In this document: one piece after another, positions 47,686 through 56,590 of the stretch
Position numbering within the stretch: position 1 is the stretch's first letter
Layout of the letters: the number at the start of each line of letters is the position of its first letter
Assembly (NCBI RefSeq): GCF_037024155.1
Contig: NZ_JAYKTS010000008.1
Span: 28,595 to 92,594, forward strand
Source of the DNA: Bacillus sp. 2205SS5-2
GTDB taxonomy: Bacteria > Bacillota > Bacilli > Bacillales > Bacillaceae_K
Direction: 5' to 3'
DNA: 64,000 nt
Made by a program: the position numbers and the translations under genes
Notes under the pieces: model-generated
The model's input: the letters and a program-made list of their open reading frames with translations, nothing else
The model's database searches: none
What the model was told of the DNA's origin: nothing

Positions 47686-48774
47686 TTACGAATTGACCTC
47701 CACTTCTTTTGTAAACAACTTTGGATGACGATACATCGGAAAGTAACTATCCTCTTGATGCAAAATTTCTTTAGTGAGTTCAACATATTTTTCTTCACAG
47801 TGAATCCTCTTCCCTACAAAGAATGGGATTTGTCCAGTTTTGTTAAACCTTTTTTTAAAACGTAGAAGCAAGTCTTCCGAGGAATAGCCACCACCTAAAT
47901 GGAAATATTTTGCCCCCTTGTCTTTTGCCCATATCGACATATAGTGAATTAAGAAATGGCCTGGTAGATAATTTAAATATTTTTCATCCGAGCCAAGTAA
48001 ATGATAATGAAAATAAGATCCAAATTGAAGAAAATAGCTGGAGACTACTACCTCACCTTCTAATAGAACTTCAACTAAATAGACATTGTCTTCTAACAAA
48101 TCTTCGATATTGTTTAAATATTGTTCAGAAAAATAATAATAATCTAACGCATTATTTTTGTTCATTGTAGAATAATAAAGACGCCTGAAATCTTTATGTT
48201 CCTTTAAAGACCGATGTCTAATCTTAAAGTTATTTTTTAGCGATTTTCTTATGCGATTGCGATGTGTAGAATGATAATTCTCCCAAATTTCTTCTTTATC
48301 TATAGAGGTATCGATGTAAACTGTATTCCGACTATAATGAATAAATGACTCATCAAAATACTTTTGATTTTGTAATAATGGATGAAAACGAATAAATTCT
48401 GTTATGATGTTATTCTCCACGCAATACTGATGAAACACATCATGAAATCGATGTAGAAATCCCTTTTCATCTTCACATCCCTTGAGATTGGGGTTGGGTC
48501 CTCCATAACCATATGGGGTTGTGATGTCAAAAAACTCTTCTCCAGAGGACGGGTTGATTGATTCTGGGAGATCCTTTAAGGAACGAATAAAAAATGGATA
48601 ATAGACAAAATTTTCTTGTTCGTGATAAATAAAAAGAATCGCTTTTCCATCCCCGTTCCTTTCATACAATTCGCAATATTTTGGAGAAAAGTAAATGTCT
48701 TTGTCTTCTAGCCTATTGAAGTAATAATTCCATTGGTCTTGTTGAGAAAGATCATACGTTTGATAATTTTTCAT
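47686..48774 (-). CDS. FemAB-like (GNAT-fold) aminoacyl/acyl transferase
   Basis: 362 residues. Two-lobed GNAT-fold pattern: TPYGYGGPNPN, STHRNRIRKSLKNNFKIRHR, then EGEVVVSSYFLQFGSYFHYH, GHFLIHYMSIWAKDKGAKYF and HLGGGYSSEDLLLRFKKRF. This matches FemAB-related proteins found in capsule loci, which transfer acyl or aminoacyl groups to amino sugars. Its start overlaps the end of the GNAT gene by 23 bases, so they are translationally linked. Confidence 0.8.
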   Translation of the reverse strand: MKNYQTYDLSQQDQWNYYFNRLEDKDIYFSPKYCELYERNGDGKAILFIYHEQENFVYYPFFIRSLKDLPESINPSSGEEFFDITTPYGYGGPNPNLKGCEDEKGFLHRFHDVFHQYCVENNIITEFIRFHPLLQNQKYFDESFIHYSRNTVYIDTSIDKEEIWENYHSTHRNRIRKSLKNNFKIRHRSLKEHKDFRRLYYSTMNKNNALDYYYFSEQYLNNIEDLLEDNVYLVEVLLEGEVVVSSYFLQFGSYFHYHLLGSDEKYLNYLPGHFLIHYMSIWAKDKGAKYFHLGGGYSSEDLLLRFKKRFNKTGQIPFFVGKRIHCEEKYVELTKEILHQEDSYFPMYRHPKLFTKEVEVNS

Positions 48775-49570
48775 GAATACTCCCCCTTTTCGCTAACATT
48801 CTTTCCTCACTTTCTCTAAGTTCTTCTACCGATATCTCCATTCGGTCATTTGTACAAAGTATGTCATACGGCTGTGTTTGTTCTGTTATCAAAAGAATTT
48901 GCCGATTATCATCATAACGCTTCATTTCATATAATAGTGACAAATCTTCGAGACCCATCGGAGTCACTATTCGGTAAAGTGTGTGTTTTATTCTCCCGAT
49001 TGAGGCTATTCCATTTTCTGTTTTCCATTTCAACATTGAAAAACCAAATTTTTGATGAGTTCTCTTTGCTTCTTCTTCATTTAACATAAGAATCGTTTTT
49101 TCTCCGCTACCTCCTACATCCGGAAATGGAATTTGATACCAAAATTTTGATTTAATAACTCTAAAACCTATGGATTGGTACCATCCCTTCGCGACTGAAT
49201 TGTGGTCAAACACATCTAGAATAATCCTTTTTTTCTTATGAAATACCGCTAAATCGACCCCCTGCTCAAATAACAGCTTTGTTCCAATTTGAAGTCCACG
49301 AAATTCCGGATGAACAAATAGATTATTTAATAAAAGAGAATCATCAAGTAATCTCCATTCCGAACATCCAATTAAACCCTTTGTTCGGTGATAAACTCCA
49401 AACCACCTAACTTCCTCACTCTCTTCATTTAGCTGTTTTTTTATATATTCATCGTACCCATGACAACTATAAATAGTTCTATTGAAGATGAACGGCTCCA
49501 ATCCCATGGAAATTAAGCTTGGTATTTTGTCTATATTTTCGTTTTTTAAAGGTTTTATGGCAATTTCCAA
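48752..49570 (-). CDS. GNAT N-acetyltransferase with C-terminal extension
   Basis: 272 residues from the TTG at 49570, five bases after AGGAGGG. GNAT core: GCSEWRLLDDSLLLNNLFVH, PEFRGLQIGTKLLFEQGV (acetyl-CoA loop), NSVAKGWYQSIGFRVIKSKF. About 110 further residues form a less familiar tail. By context it may perform the N-acetylation step done by EpsM/PglD in other loci; no EpsM-type left-handed beta-helix enzyme is present. Confidence 0.8.
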   Translation of the reverse strand: MEIAIKPLKNENIDKIPSLISMGLEPFIFNRTIYSCHGYDEYIKKQLNEESEEVRWFGVYHRTKGLIGCSEWRLLDDSLLLNNLFVHPEFRGLQIGTKLLFEQGVDLAVFHKKKRIILDVFDHNSVAKGWYQSIGFRVIKSKFWYQIPFPDVGGSGEKTILMLNEEEAKRTHQKFGFSMLKWKTENGIASIGRIKHTLYRIVTPMGLEDLSLLYEMKRYDDNRQILLITEQTQPYDILCTNDRMEISVEELRESEERMLAKRGSIHEKLSNV

Positions 49571-49571
49571 G

Positions 49572-50189
49572 CTATCCCTCCTGTAAAACACTTTTTTCTT
49601 TGCGTTCCTGATCAAGATCTACCATCTGGATTGTAGTCACAACCTGAATATCCTTTTTATTTCCAATCATTTTTACTGTTTGGAAGAGTATCTTCAAATC
49701 AAGACCCATTGAATAATTTTCTACATAAAAGGAATCAAATGCTAGTCTTTGATTCCATCCAATTGTGTTACGTCCGTTGATTTGGGCAAGCCCAGTAATC
49801 CCAGGCCTCACAGAATGTCGAATTTGTTCTTTTTCTGTATAATATGGAAGATATCTTGGCAACAGTGGTCTTGGACCAACAAGACTCATATCACCTTTGA
49901 TAATATTCACTAATTGAGGCAACTCATCAATACTGTAGGAACGTAGAAACCCACCTAATTTGGTCAATCGTTGTTCATCCATTAACAAACGTCCTTTATT
50001 ATCAACCTCTTCATTCATAGTTCTAAATTTATAGATGTTAAATAGCTCTTCATCTTTCCCAACCCTTACCTGTTTAAAAAGAATCGGTCTTCCCATACTA
50101 ATGCTGACTAATAGTGCAGCTGTAAGCCAAATTGGTGATGTAATAAGAAGAAGTAAGGCGCTTACAAGAGTATCTACTATCCGCTTCAT
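49572..50189 (-). CDS. epsL: Initiating undecaprenyl-phosphate sugar phosphotransferase (EpsL-like)
   Basis: 205 residues. One N-terminal membrane segment (VSALLLLITSPIWLTAALLV), then the bacterial sugar transferase block: FKQVRVGKDEELFNIYKFRT, YSIDELPQLVNIIKGDMSLV, GPRPLLPRY, RPGITGLAQINGRN. It loads the first sugar phosphate, probably a diacetamido-trideoxyhexose, onto the lipid carrier. Its start overlaps the upstream gene by four bases. A homologue at 39813 is frameshifted. Confidence 0.9.
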   Translation of the reverse strand: MKRIVDTLVSALLLLITSPIWLTAALLVSISMGRPILFKQVRVGKDEELFNIYKFRTMNEEVDNKGRLLMDEQRLTKLGGFLRSYSIDELPQLVNIIKGDMSLVGPRPLLPRYLPYYTEKEQIRHSVRPGITGLAQINGRNTIGWNQRLAFDSFYVENYSMGLDLKILFQTVKMIGNKKDIQVVTTIQMVDLDQERKEKSVLQEG

Positions 50190-51850
50190 CCATCAATTTC
50201 CTTTCTGTCGATATTTCTTGTAACTACTTTCAATTGCTGATTTTGCTCAATTCGTCTGACCGTCATTAATTTCAATAGTTTAGATAGTTTAGGAATACAA
50301 TTATAGAAAGAATGACTTGACCGCTTACCATCAACTAACGTCCACTCACCTATTGCTGATATCGTGTGAATTCCATGAGGGTAAGGACTAGTTTGATCGG
50401 CTATAACCCGAGTAAATTCCTGTTCTTTAAAAGACGTTGTTGATAAAGTAATAATTTGATTAACGATAATTTGTTCGCCGTAAGAGATAGAACAATCCTG
50501 CGCAGGTCGGTAGAGAGTATTCTCGTGAATGAAAAGTGTACCTGCCGGACGACTAGAACCAATATTTATTTTAACTGGATTTTGAACATGTGATGTCCAC
50601 CCCTCAAACAAATCTTCCGAGTAGTATAGATGTAATTCACTATGCTCACTTTTCGTTGTTTCATTACTAATGGTACAAAATAACCACCAATAACCCGCAT
50701 GCTTAATTACCGTTGAGTCAATGGCCTTCACTCCCTCTAGTAACACAGCTTTTTTCTTCCATGATTTGTTTTCAAGTTGGTAAATTACTACTTCATTTGC
50801 TTCAGATGTTTCCGGGATACAATAGGTCTTCCCTGCTTCCTTCACAAGATATGGGTAGGACATATGTTCTCGTTGCTTAATAACTGCTTGTGAACTAGTG
50901 ATCTTTGCATCTTTGTTTAGTAAAAAGGATTTGATATACCCTTTCGACCCAACCATGTCTACTTCTTCAGCTAATATCTCGACTTCGCCTTCGTCATTTA
51001 AATATCCAAAAGGATCTGCAATATAGGAATTTTTCTTTAAGGAGAGCCATTCAATCTTCGGTGTGTTATTTTCTAAGAATGTATAGATCGGTTGTTTGAC
51101 AATCCCAATACTCCAGTTTTCATATAAAAATAATTTGTCGATCACTCGTTTGAAAGATTGCTTAATTGTCGTTAAAACAAACGACCAATGGATATGGGCA
51201 TGCGACTTACTTCTTTCAACTATTCTGATCTCGGAGTCTATCTCTAGATTGTCTCCACCAAGAAGTCTGTTACACATCTGTGCTGGCCAAGAAGATACTG
51301 CTGATTTCAAGTGCTTCCTATGCTTATTGTAGGAATAAGGAATAGAAGGCAAATGTCCCTTCATGATAATTTCCCTTTTGTTTTCTCTGTATTTTATTCT
51401 ATAAAGAATTGCTGGTGTTACTAAGTGCCCTTTACTGAAGCTCTGTAAAAGTGCCCAAGGGGAATCACTTTCTTGAGGATTTCCAAAATGAAATTGCCAA
51501 ACCCCATGCTTTGCAAATTTATTAAATTCACTATTCACACCCTCGTTACCTAAATAAAGCAAAAAGTCTAAAGAGGTTGTATCCAGTTGTTTTTTGTCTT
51601 TATCAGTGAGAAACGTTTGCAACTCACTAGTAACAAAGATAATCTGTGTCGAACTTAATTTTTCTTTTAGCAGACTATCTTTTATCTTCTTAAAAAATTG
51701 AATATTCCGTTTTTTCAAGATAATAAACCGTAGTCCCACTCCTTCAATAACCACTAGCTTTTTCAATACTTTTTGTTCCCACAGGGTTAATTCATCTCCA
51801 TCATGGATAAGACCAAAGCCAATTTCATTGCCTTTAACCATAGTTAACAC
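50186..51850 (-). CDS. Formyltransferase-like / five-bladed beta-propeller fusion
   Basis: 554 residues; GTG at 51850 overlaps the upstream stop (ATG at 51841 is an alternative). About 1-230 resembles a degraded formyltransferase fold (KGNEIGFGLIHDGDEL, GNEGVNSEFNKFAKHGVWQF, HFGN). About 265-540 is a GH43-like propeller with SYIADPFGYLNDEGEVEILA, MSYPYLVKEAGKTYCIPETS, AIDSTVIKHAGYWWLFCT and SSRPAGTLFIHENTLYRPAQ. Such fusions occur in exopolysaccharide clusters, and the propeller is related to plant GIPC glucosaminyltransferase N-terminal domains. The exact reaction is unknown. Confidence 0.7.
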   Translation of the reverse strand: MLTMVKGNEIGFGLIHDGDELTLWEQKVLKKLVVIEGVGLRFIILKKRNIQFFKKIKDSLLKEKLSSTQIIFVTSELQTFLTDKDKKQLDTTSLDFLLYLGNEGVNSEFNKFAKHGVWQFHFGNPQESDSPWALLQSFSKGHLVTPAILYRIKYRENKREIIMKGHLPSIPYSYNKHRKHLKSAVSSWPAQMCNRLLGGDNLEIDSEIRIVERSKSHAHIHWSFVLTTIKQSFKRVIDKLFLYENWSIGIVKQPIYTFLENNTPKIEWLSLKKNSYIADPFGYLNDEGEVEILAEEVDMVGSKGYIKSFLLNKDAKITSSQAVIKQREHMSYPYLVKEAGKTYCIPETSEANEVVIYQLENKSWKKKAVLLEGVKAIDSTVIKHAGYWWLFCTISNETTKSEHSELHLYYSEDLFEGWTSHVQNPVKINIGSSRPAGTLFIHENTLYRPAQDCSISYGEQIIVNQIITLSTTSFKEQEFTRVIADQTSPYPHGIHTISAIGEWTLVDGKRSSHSFYNCIPKLSKLLKLMTVRRIEQNQQLKVVTRNIDRKEIDG

Positions 51851-52914
51851 AAACTCTTTTCAGATTGATAAATCAAATATTGTTGTAGCGTCTTGTCCAC
51901 CATTTGTTCTGCTGAGTACTCACTTTCGGCTTTGGCTCTTGCTTCGTGGATAATTCTATGATTAACCTGTGAATCTAAGGCAAGTGAATGGATTCTTTTT
52001 GAAAAGAGAGAAGCTTCTGGATTGGCGATTAAAAAACCTGTTTCTCCGTCGACAATTGCCTCACCGATCCCTCCTCTATCTATGGATATAATCAGCGTTC
52101 CCACCGCCATTGCTTCGATTATGACCATTGGAAACACTTCAAGATGTGACGTTAAGAGAAGGATATCCATCTCACTAATAAATTTTTCTGGTTGATTGAC
52201 CCTTCCGACCAATTTCACTTTATCAAATAAATTTAATTGTGAAATCATGGATACTATCGATTCTTCTTCAGGTCCATCTCCTGCAATATAAAATTGAAGT
52301 AATGGATTTTTTTCACATTCTTTTGCAATTTCTAAAAAAAGACGATGGTTTTTCTCAACAGAAAGTCGTGCAAGAATACCCACTTTTTTTACACTTTTCT
52401 CTTGTTTTGACTTGAATTTAAAACGCTTCAAATCTACGCCATTGTATATCGTTTCTATCTGTTCTGGCGGTATTCCTAATGAAGTTAAATTATGTTTCTC
52501 AAAATTACTCACAGTAATAATTTTATCAACATAATTTTTTAATAAACGTCGAAAAATTAGTGGTTTCTTTTTTTCCAAATACGTCACATTGTGCTTCGTA
52601 TAGATTAATTTTAAAGGCCGATTAAGGAGTTTTTTTAGCATAATGGAATACAAGACCATCCTAAGACTATTGGCATGAATTAAATCAATTTCGTGATCTA
52701 TGATTCTCTTTCGAAGCTGACGGAGGTTTTTTAGATGCTGTTGTCTAGTAATAGGAATATACCGATCACTATGTTTCAGTCTAGTTATCAATTCTCCTCC
52801 CGCAGCGGCAGAAAAGAAAGTTATATCCGGAGATTGTAAATCATTTTCTAATTTACAAAAATAATATTCTGCTCCTCCGGTAATTAGCTTATCGGTTAGT
52901 AAAAGGACATTCAT
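51844..52914 (-). CDS. GT4 glycosyltransferase
   Basis: 356 residues from the ATG at 52914 after GGGTGGGGG. It opens MNVLLLTDKLITGGAEYYFC (acceptor-binding Gly loop), then KLIYTKHNVTYLEKKKPLIF, KIITVSNFEKHNL, TIYNGVDLKRF, GILARLSVEKNHRLFLEIA, YIAGDGPEEESI and the donor-site Glu pair in LEVFPMVIIEAMAVGT. Classic retaining GT4; sugar specificity unknown. Confidence 0.92.
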   Translation of the reverse strand: MNVLLLTDKLITGGAEYYFCKLENDLQSPDITFFSAAAGGELITRLKHSDRYIPITRQQHLKNLRQLRKRIIDHEIDLIHANSLRMVLYSIMLKKLLNRPLKLIYTKHNVTYLEKKKPLIFRRLLKNYVDKIITVSNFEKHNLTSLGIPPEQIETIYNGVDLKRFKFKSKQEKSVKKVGILARLSVEKNHRLFLEIAKECEKNPLLQFYIAGDGPEEESIVSMISQLNLFDKVKLVGRVNQPEKFISEMDILLLTSHLEVFPMVIIEAMAVGTLIISIDRGGIGEAIVDGETGFLIANPEASLFSKRIHSLALDSQVNHRIIHEARAKAESEYSAEQMVDKTLQQYLIYQSEKSLC

Positions 52915-52928
52915 TTCCCCCACCCTTT

Positions 52929-54176
52929 CTATCGTGAATATATTAATGGTTTTAATATTGGTTTTGGGTATCTTCTCGTATAACGATTTTGAGAAAATTG
53001 AAGTTTATGTAAATAGGTTGCCAATATTGCCATATATAGAAAAAACATATCGTTTATAATAACCGACAAAGAGGCAAATTGGAGAAGATATGCGATAAAA
53101 GTAATAAATAGATAAGGCTTTTCACGATGAATATTGTGTTTAAAAAGCTGATAGATTACTAACAGAAGAAAGAAACAGAAGCTAGTAATACCTATTAGTC
53201 CAGATTCTGAGAGGATATCTAAATAAGTATTATGTACCGTTTGAGTGTCTCCAAAATTATAGAAATTGTAACTTGAAAAGTTAAATGCACCTAGGCCTAC
53301 TAATATATGACCTTCAAAATAATCCCACGCTCTTGCCCATAGAGTGAACCTTCCACTTCCACCATCGCTCGAAAAATCTTGTACACGTGAATTTAATATG
53401 CCAATAGCATCAAATTTCAGCATGACTACAGATATATAGGCTATACAACTAAAAGTCAGTAATCCTGTAATAAGAAATTTTATGTTTTTAGCTAAATTAT
53501 TCATAAGCATGAATACAAGGAAAATACTTATCACCGCGAGCAACCCACCCCTTGAAAAGGTTAGGAAGGTTGTCAATAAAGAAAGAAGTAAACCAACTTT
53601 ATTTTTTAAAGTATTACTATTACAAAGAAAATAGCTAATAAAAATAGTATTATAGAAAATAAAAAAATTTGGGTCTTGTAATAACCCTATTAACCTTGGA
53701 TAATTACGATCCATTAGAACACCAAACTTAGAAATACCATCGCCTTCAAAAAGAAACTGAAAGGCCTGAAGTCCAAGGACGTATAATATTAAACTACTTG
53801 CATTAAAGACAATACCAACATCACCAATTGCTTTATCAATATCTTTATCATCTGCATCACCAATCATTACCTTCATAATAAAGTAGCAGGTGATGTATAT
53901 AATTATTCCAAAAATGATTCGTAGACTTGCGGAAGGATACAGCGCAAATGTACCTGTATACATGTAGGATAAATAAAATAACAACATACCAACCTCAAAG
54001 ATTTGCAAGCGGTGAAAGTAGAACTTGGTTAAATGAATGAGTACGAATAACAGCGAGAATAGCATATAGGGTTTGACTGCAAATCCAATGTAAAAGTAAA
54101 AGTTGGCAAGTGTTACTGAAAAAAACAATAAAAATATGCGCATACGATTAGATTGTGAAGAATGATTACCTTCCAT
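52929..54176 (-). CDS. O-antigen ligase/polymerase family membrane protein (Wzy)
   Basis: 415 residues, ATG with GAGGAGGAG upstream. About eleven hydrophobic segments. The Wzy_C signature loop is VGLGAFNFSSYNF followed by QTVHNTYLDILSESGLIGI, with the conserved His-Asn. It should polymerise repeat units outside the membrane. Without the miniature element at 54259 the flippase frame would end inside this gene's first codons (ATGGAAGGTAA), so the two were once translationally coupled. Confidence 0.88.
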   Translation of the reverse strand: MEGNHSSQSNRMRIFLLFFSVTLANFYFYIGFAVKPYMLFSLLFVLIHLTKFYFHRLQIFEVGMLLFYLSYMYTGTFALYPSASLRIIFGIIIYITCYFIMKVMIGDADDKDIDKAIGDVGIVFNASSLILYVLGLQAFQFLFEGDGISKFGVLMDRNYPRLIGLLQDPNFFIFYNTIFISYFLCNSNTLKNKVGLLLSLLTTFLTFSRGGLLAVISIFLVFMLMNNLAKNIKFLITGLLTFSCIAYISVVMLKFDAIGILNSRVQDFSSDGGSGRFTLWARAWDYFEGHILVGLGAFNFSSYNFYNFGDTQTVHNTYLDILSESGLIGITSFCFFLLLVIYQLFKHNIHREKPYLFITFIAYLLQFASLSVIINDMFFLYMAILATYLHKLQFSQNRYTRRYPKPILKPLIYSR

Positions 54177-54258
54177 ACTGCTCCTCCTCTTTGTTTATTT
54201 GGCTCACCTTATTCCACTTGCTCTCCTTGAACAGTTCCTTTCTCATTTCTTTATCTAA

Positions 54259-54576
54259 GGCTTTTTTCGTATACATTTTGGTTATTTCATCTGATTTTTG
54301 ACTAAATGATCCATCCCACTACGTGAATCAGGCTTCACTTCGTGTTCTGACAGATGCCTGCCTGCCGTCCCTGGGCAGCCACTTCCGCTTTTCTTGATCC
54401 AGCTTCTGTGGCTCTGAGGCTCGGGTCAAATGCCAGCCCACTACGTGAAGCAGGCTTCACTGCGTGTTCTGTCATTTGCCTGCCGCCTCAGGGCGAGCCA
54501 CTTCCGCTTTTCTTGATCCAGCTATATCATAGATTGTAACCTGATTCGAAAAGAAACAAACTTTGCGAAAGCAGCC
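54259..54576. mobile_element. 318-bp miniature element with perfect target duplication, altering the flippase gene
   Basis: Left end GGCTTTTTTCGTATACATTT, right end CTTTGCGAAAGCAGCC. TTATCTAA occurs at 54251-54258 and again at 54577-54584, a perfect 8-bp duplication. The interior carries two copies of an inner repeat. The element supplies the last 17 or so codons and the stop of the leftward flippase gene. Confidence 0.9.
54315..54523. repeat. Two direct copies of an approximately 88-bp unit inside the element
   Basis: Units 54315-54404 and 54437-54523 both run from CCCACTACGTGAA to AGCCACTTCCGCTTTTCTTG plus ATCCAGCT. They are separated by a GTGGCTCTGAGGCTCGGG spacer. Base composition is GC-richer than the surroundings. 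A related block sits in the element at 29515. Confidence 0.85.
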
Positions 54577-55952
54577 TTATCTAAATAAAGAATAATCCCA
54601 ACAAACACCAAATTGCCAATTAAACCTACCCATAGATAATTTTTGAAAATCAGCTCAAAAACTAGCAAACTACCGAACATGCTACTCACATATGGAATTA
54701 ACGCTTTTTTCGCCATTTCTATTTTGGATGGTAGACATCCCCAAAATCCAATTAGCATTACTACTTCAACAGATACACCAGCTATTGCAGCTCCAGTAAC
54801 CCCCCAATACGCACTGAATGGTAGGTATAGTCCAATTCCAACAATTACTGCTATTACTTGAATAATCGTTCGTGAGTTTTGACGAGAAATACTTGTTAGA
54901 CCATCTGCTAGAGCTATATTGACAGCCTGTAGCAATAACATAAGCGATAGTATTTTCAAAGGTATAGTAGCGGATATCCATTCTTCTCCAAACAAAATCC
55001 GAATAATGCTTTCCGAGAAATAGTAGAGGGGTAAAAGCATAACCATTCCAAGTACCGACATTATTTTCACTTGTTTAATATGAATATCAAGATGATCATC
55101 GTATTTTTTTTGATTATAATATCGGAACAAAACAGGATAATAGGCGCCTGCAACAATAAACGGTAGTTTTTGCAACGCTTGAGGGATTCGGTAGGCTACA
55201 GCAAACAAACCAACTTCAACGAGAGTGACTGTTTTTTCTAATAGTAACGGACCCATTTGAGGTATGATGACAAATAGTAAACCCCCTAAAGTAAAAGATC
55301 CCAGTTTATGGTACAACCCCTTATGAAATTTGCTTTTAAGTGAGATCTTAATTTGTCTCAAGACTAGAATTGCAGCGAAAATACCACCTATTAAATAGGA
55401 CATTCCGTAGAGAGTGGTAAGAATAATAGGAGATAAAGACAGCAACATACCAATTGAAATACTGACAAAAAGTAAAACTGCAGATATTATCCGAATTAAC
55501 CCCATGTATTGCATCTTTTCTATTAGCTGGAAATAGGTAACTCCAAAGCTTTGCAGAGTTACTCCAATTACCATTGGTGTTATTAAACAAAAACTAGCAA
55601 CTAAGAGATCCATTTGATCTTGATAAGTAAAATATATGACGAGAAAACCAATACATAACGTTACTAGAACCAACCAAAACCTTAGCCTGATATAAGAGGA
55701 AAGTATATCGGAAATATTCGCATCTATTTTTGAACCCTCTCTTAATGCAATATCACTTAAACCTATGTCCGTGAAAAATGCCATGATTAGCGCCATTGCA
55801 AGTGCCACACTAAACAATCCATAATAATGAGCATCTAAATATGAAGCTAACACGATTAATGCGGTAGCATTTAATACACTAGAAAATGCGGTACTATAAA
55901 GTAAGTGAATAATATTTGTAGCTACAGAGTTTCGACCGTGTCCTGATTTCAT
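54522..55952 (-). CDS. Polysaccharide flippase (Wzx/MurJ-like MOP superfamily) with an element-derived C-terminus
   Basis: 476 residues, ATG with GGCGGGG upstream. Twelve to fourteen hydrophobic segments with the MOP start NIIHLLYSTAFSSVLNATAL, ASYLDAHYYGLFSVALAMAL and SDIALREGS. It exports lipid-linked repeat units. The last 17 residues (AAFAKFVSFRIRLQSMI) come from the miniature element; the native continuation, LDKEMRKELFKESKWNKV then SQINKEEEQYGR, is found in frame beyond it. The membrane core is untouched, so function may survive. Confidence 0.9.
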   Translation of the reverse strand: MKSGHGRNSVATNIIHLLYSTAFSSVLNATALIVLASYLDAHYYGLFSVALAMALIMAFFTDIGLSDIALREGSKIDANISDILSSYIRLRFWLVLVTLCIGFLVIYFTYQDQMDLLVASFCLITPMVIGVTLQSFGVTYFQLIEKMQYMGLIRIISAVLLFVSISIGMLLSLSPIILTTLYGMSYLIGGIFAAILVLRQIKISLKSKFHKGLYHKLGSFTLGGLLFVIIPQMGPLLLEKTVTLVEVGLFAVAYRIPQALQKLPFIVAGAYYPVLFRYYNQKKYDDHLDIHIKQVKIMSVLGMVMLLPLYYFSESIIRILFGEEWISATIPLKILSLMLLLQAVNIALADGLTSISRQNSRTIIQVIAVIVGIGLYLPFSAYWGVTGAAIAGVSVEVVMLIGFWGCLPSKIEMAKKALIPYVSSMFGSLLVFELIFKNYLWVGLIGNLVFVGIILYLDKAAFAKFVSFRIRLQSMI

Positions 55953-55963
55953 TTTACCCCGCC

Positions 55964-56590
55964 CTATTTATTCTGATAAATTATGCCTTTCAGTGGAGCA
56001 CTAATATGCTCTAAATGCCGGATAGTTTTTTTGAGTTCTTGAATTTTCTCTTTGCATTCCTTGACCACTAAGATCACCCCATCACAGTATTGTGAAATCA
56101 TCTGTGTATCAGACGACTGTTGAAAAGGGGGTGCAAGAATAATAATATATTCATAGTCCTTTTTTAACTCCTCTATTGATTGCTCGAGATCTTTACTCCA
56201 AAGTGGGTGAGAAGACTGATATTCGCCAAATGACAAAAAAGACAAGTTTGAAATGTTTGTTCTCCCTGCATAAAGTCCTATTTTTTCCCCATTAAGAAAG
56301 TTCCTATAACTAGCATTTAAAGAAACTTCAAACCAATCATGGAGTATAGGGTCTCTAAAACTTGCGTCAACGAGGAGAACACTAAATCCTTGTTCCGTAT
56401 AGGAAAGTGCAAGATTGAATGAAATTTCTGCTGTTTCTCCTACTATACTTGGAGAGGTAACCAGGAGAACACTATTTTGATCTCTCACAATAGAATCCAG
56501 CCTTCCTCTAACCATTCGAATTTGTTCCGTACTCTTCGACCCTTCATCTAGCTTAGCGATATATTTAGTTTTTCTTATCGTTCTAAGCAC
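55964..56590 (-). CDS. BY-kinase (CpsD/EpsB) homologue with lost ATP-binding motifs
   Basis: 208 residues, GTG start overlapping the modulator stop, GAGGGG six bases upstream. Alignment to CpsD/EpsB is clear: SKSTEQIRMVRGRLDSI, then VLLVTSPSIVGETAEISFNL where kinases have VTSxxPGEGKST, VLLVDASFRDPILHDWF for Walker A' (DADLRxP) and YIIILAPPF where Walker B has a Asp (IIIDTPPV). The P-loop Lys/Ser-Thr and the Walker B Asp are gone, and no C-terminal Tyr cluster exists (it ends IIYQNK). A catalytically dead scaffold is the likely role. Confidence 0.85.
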   Translation of the reverse strand: MLRTIRKTKYIAKLDEGSKSTEQIRMVRGRLDSIVRDQNSVLLVTSPSIVGETAEISFNLALSYTEQGFSVLLVDASFRDPILHDWFEVSLNASYRNFLNGEKIGLYAGRTNISNLSFLSFGEYQSSHPLWSKDLEQSIEELKKDYEYIIILAPPFQQSSDTQMISQYCDGVILVVKECKEKIQELKKTIRHLEHISAPLKGIIYQNK

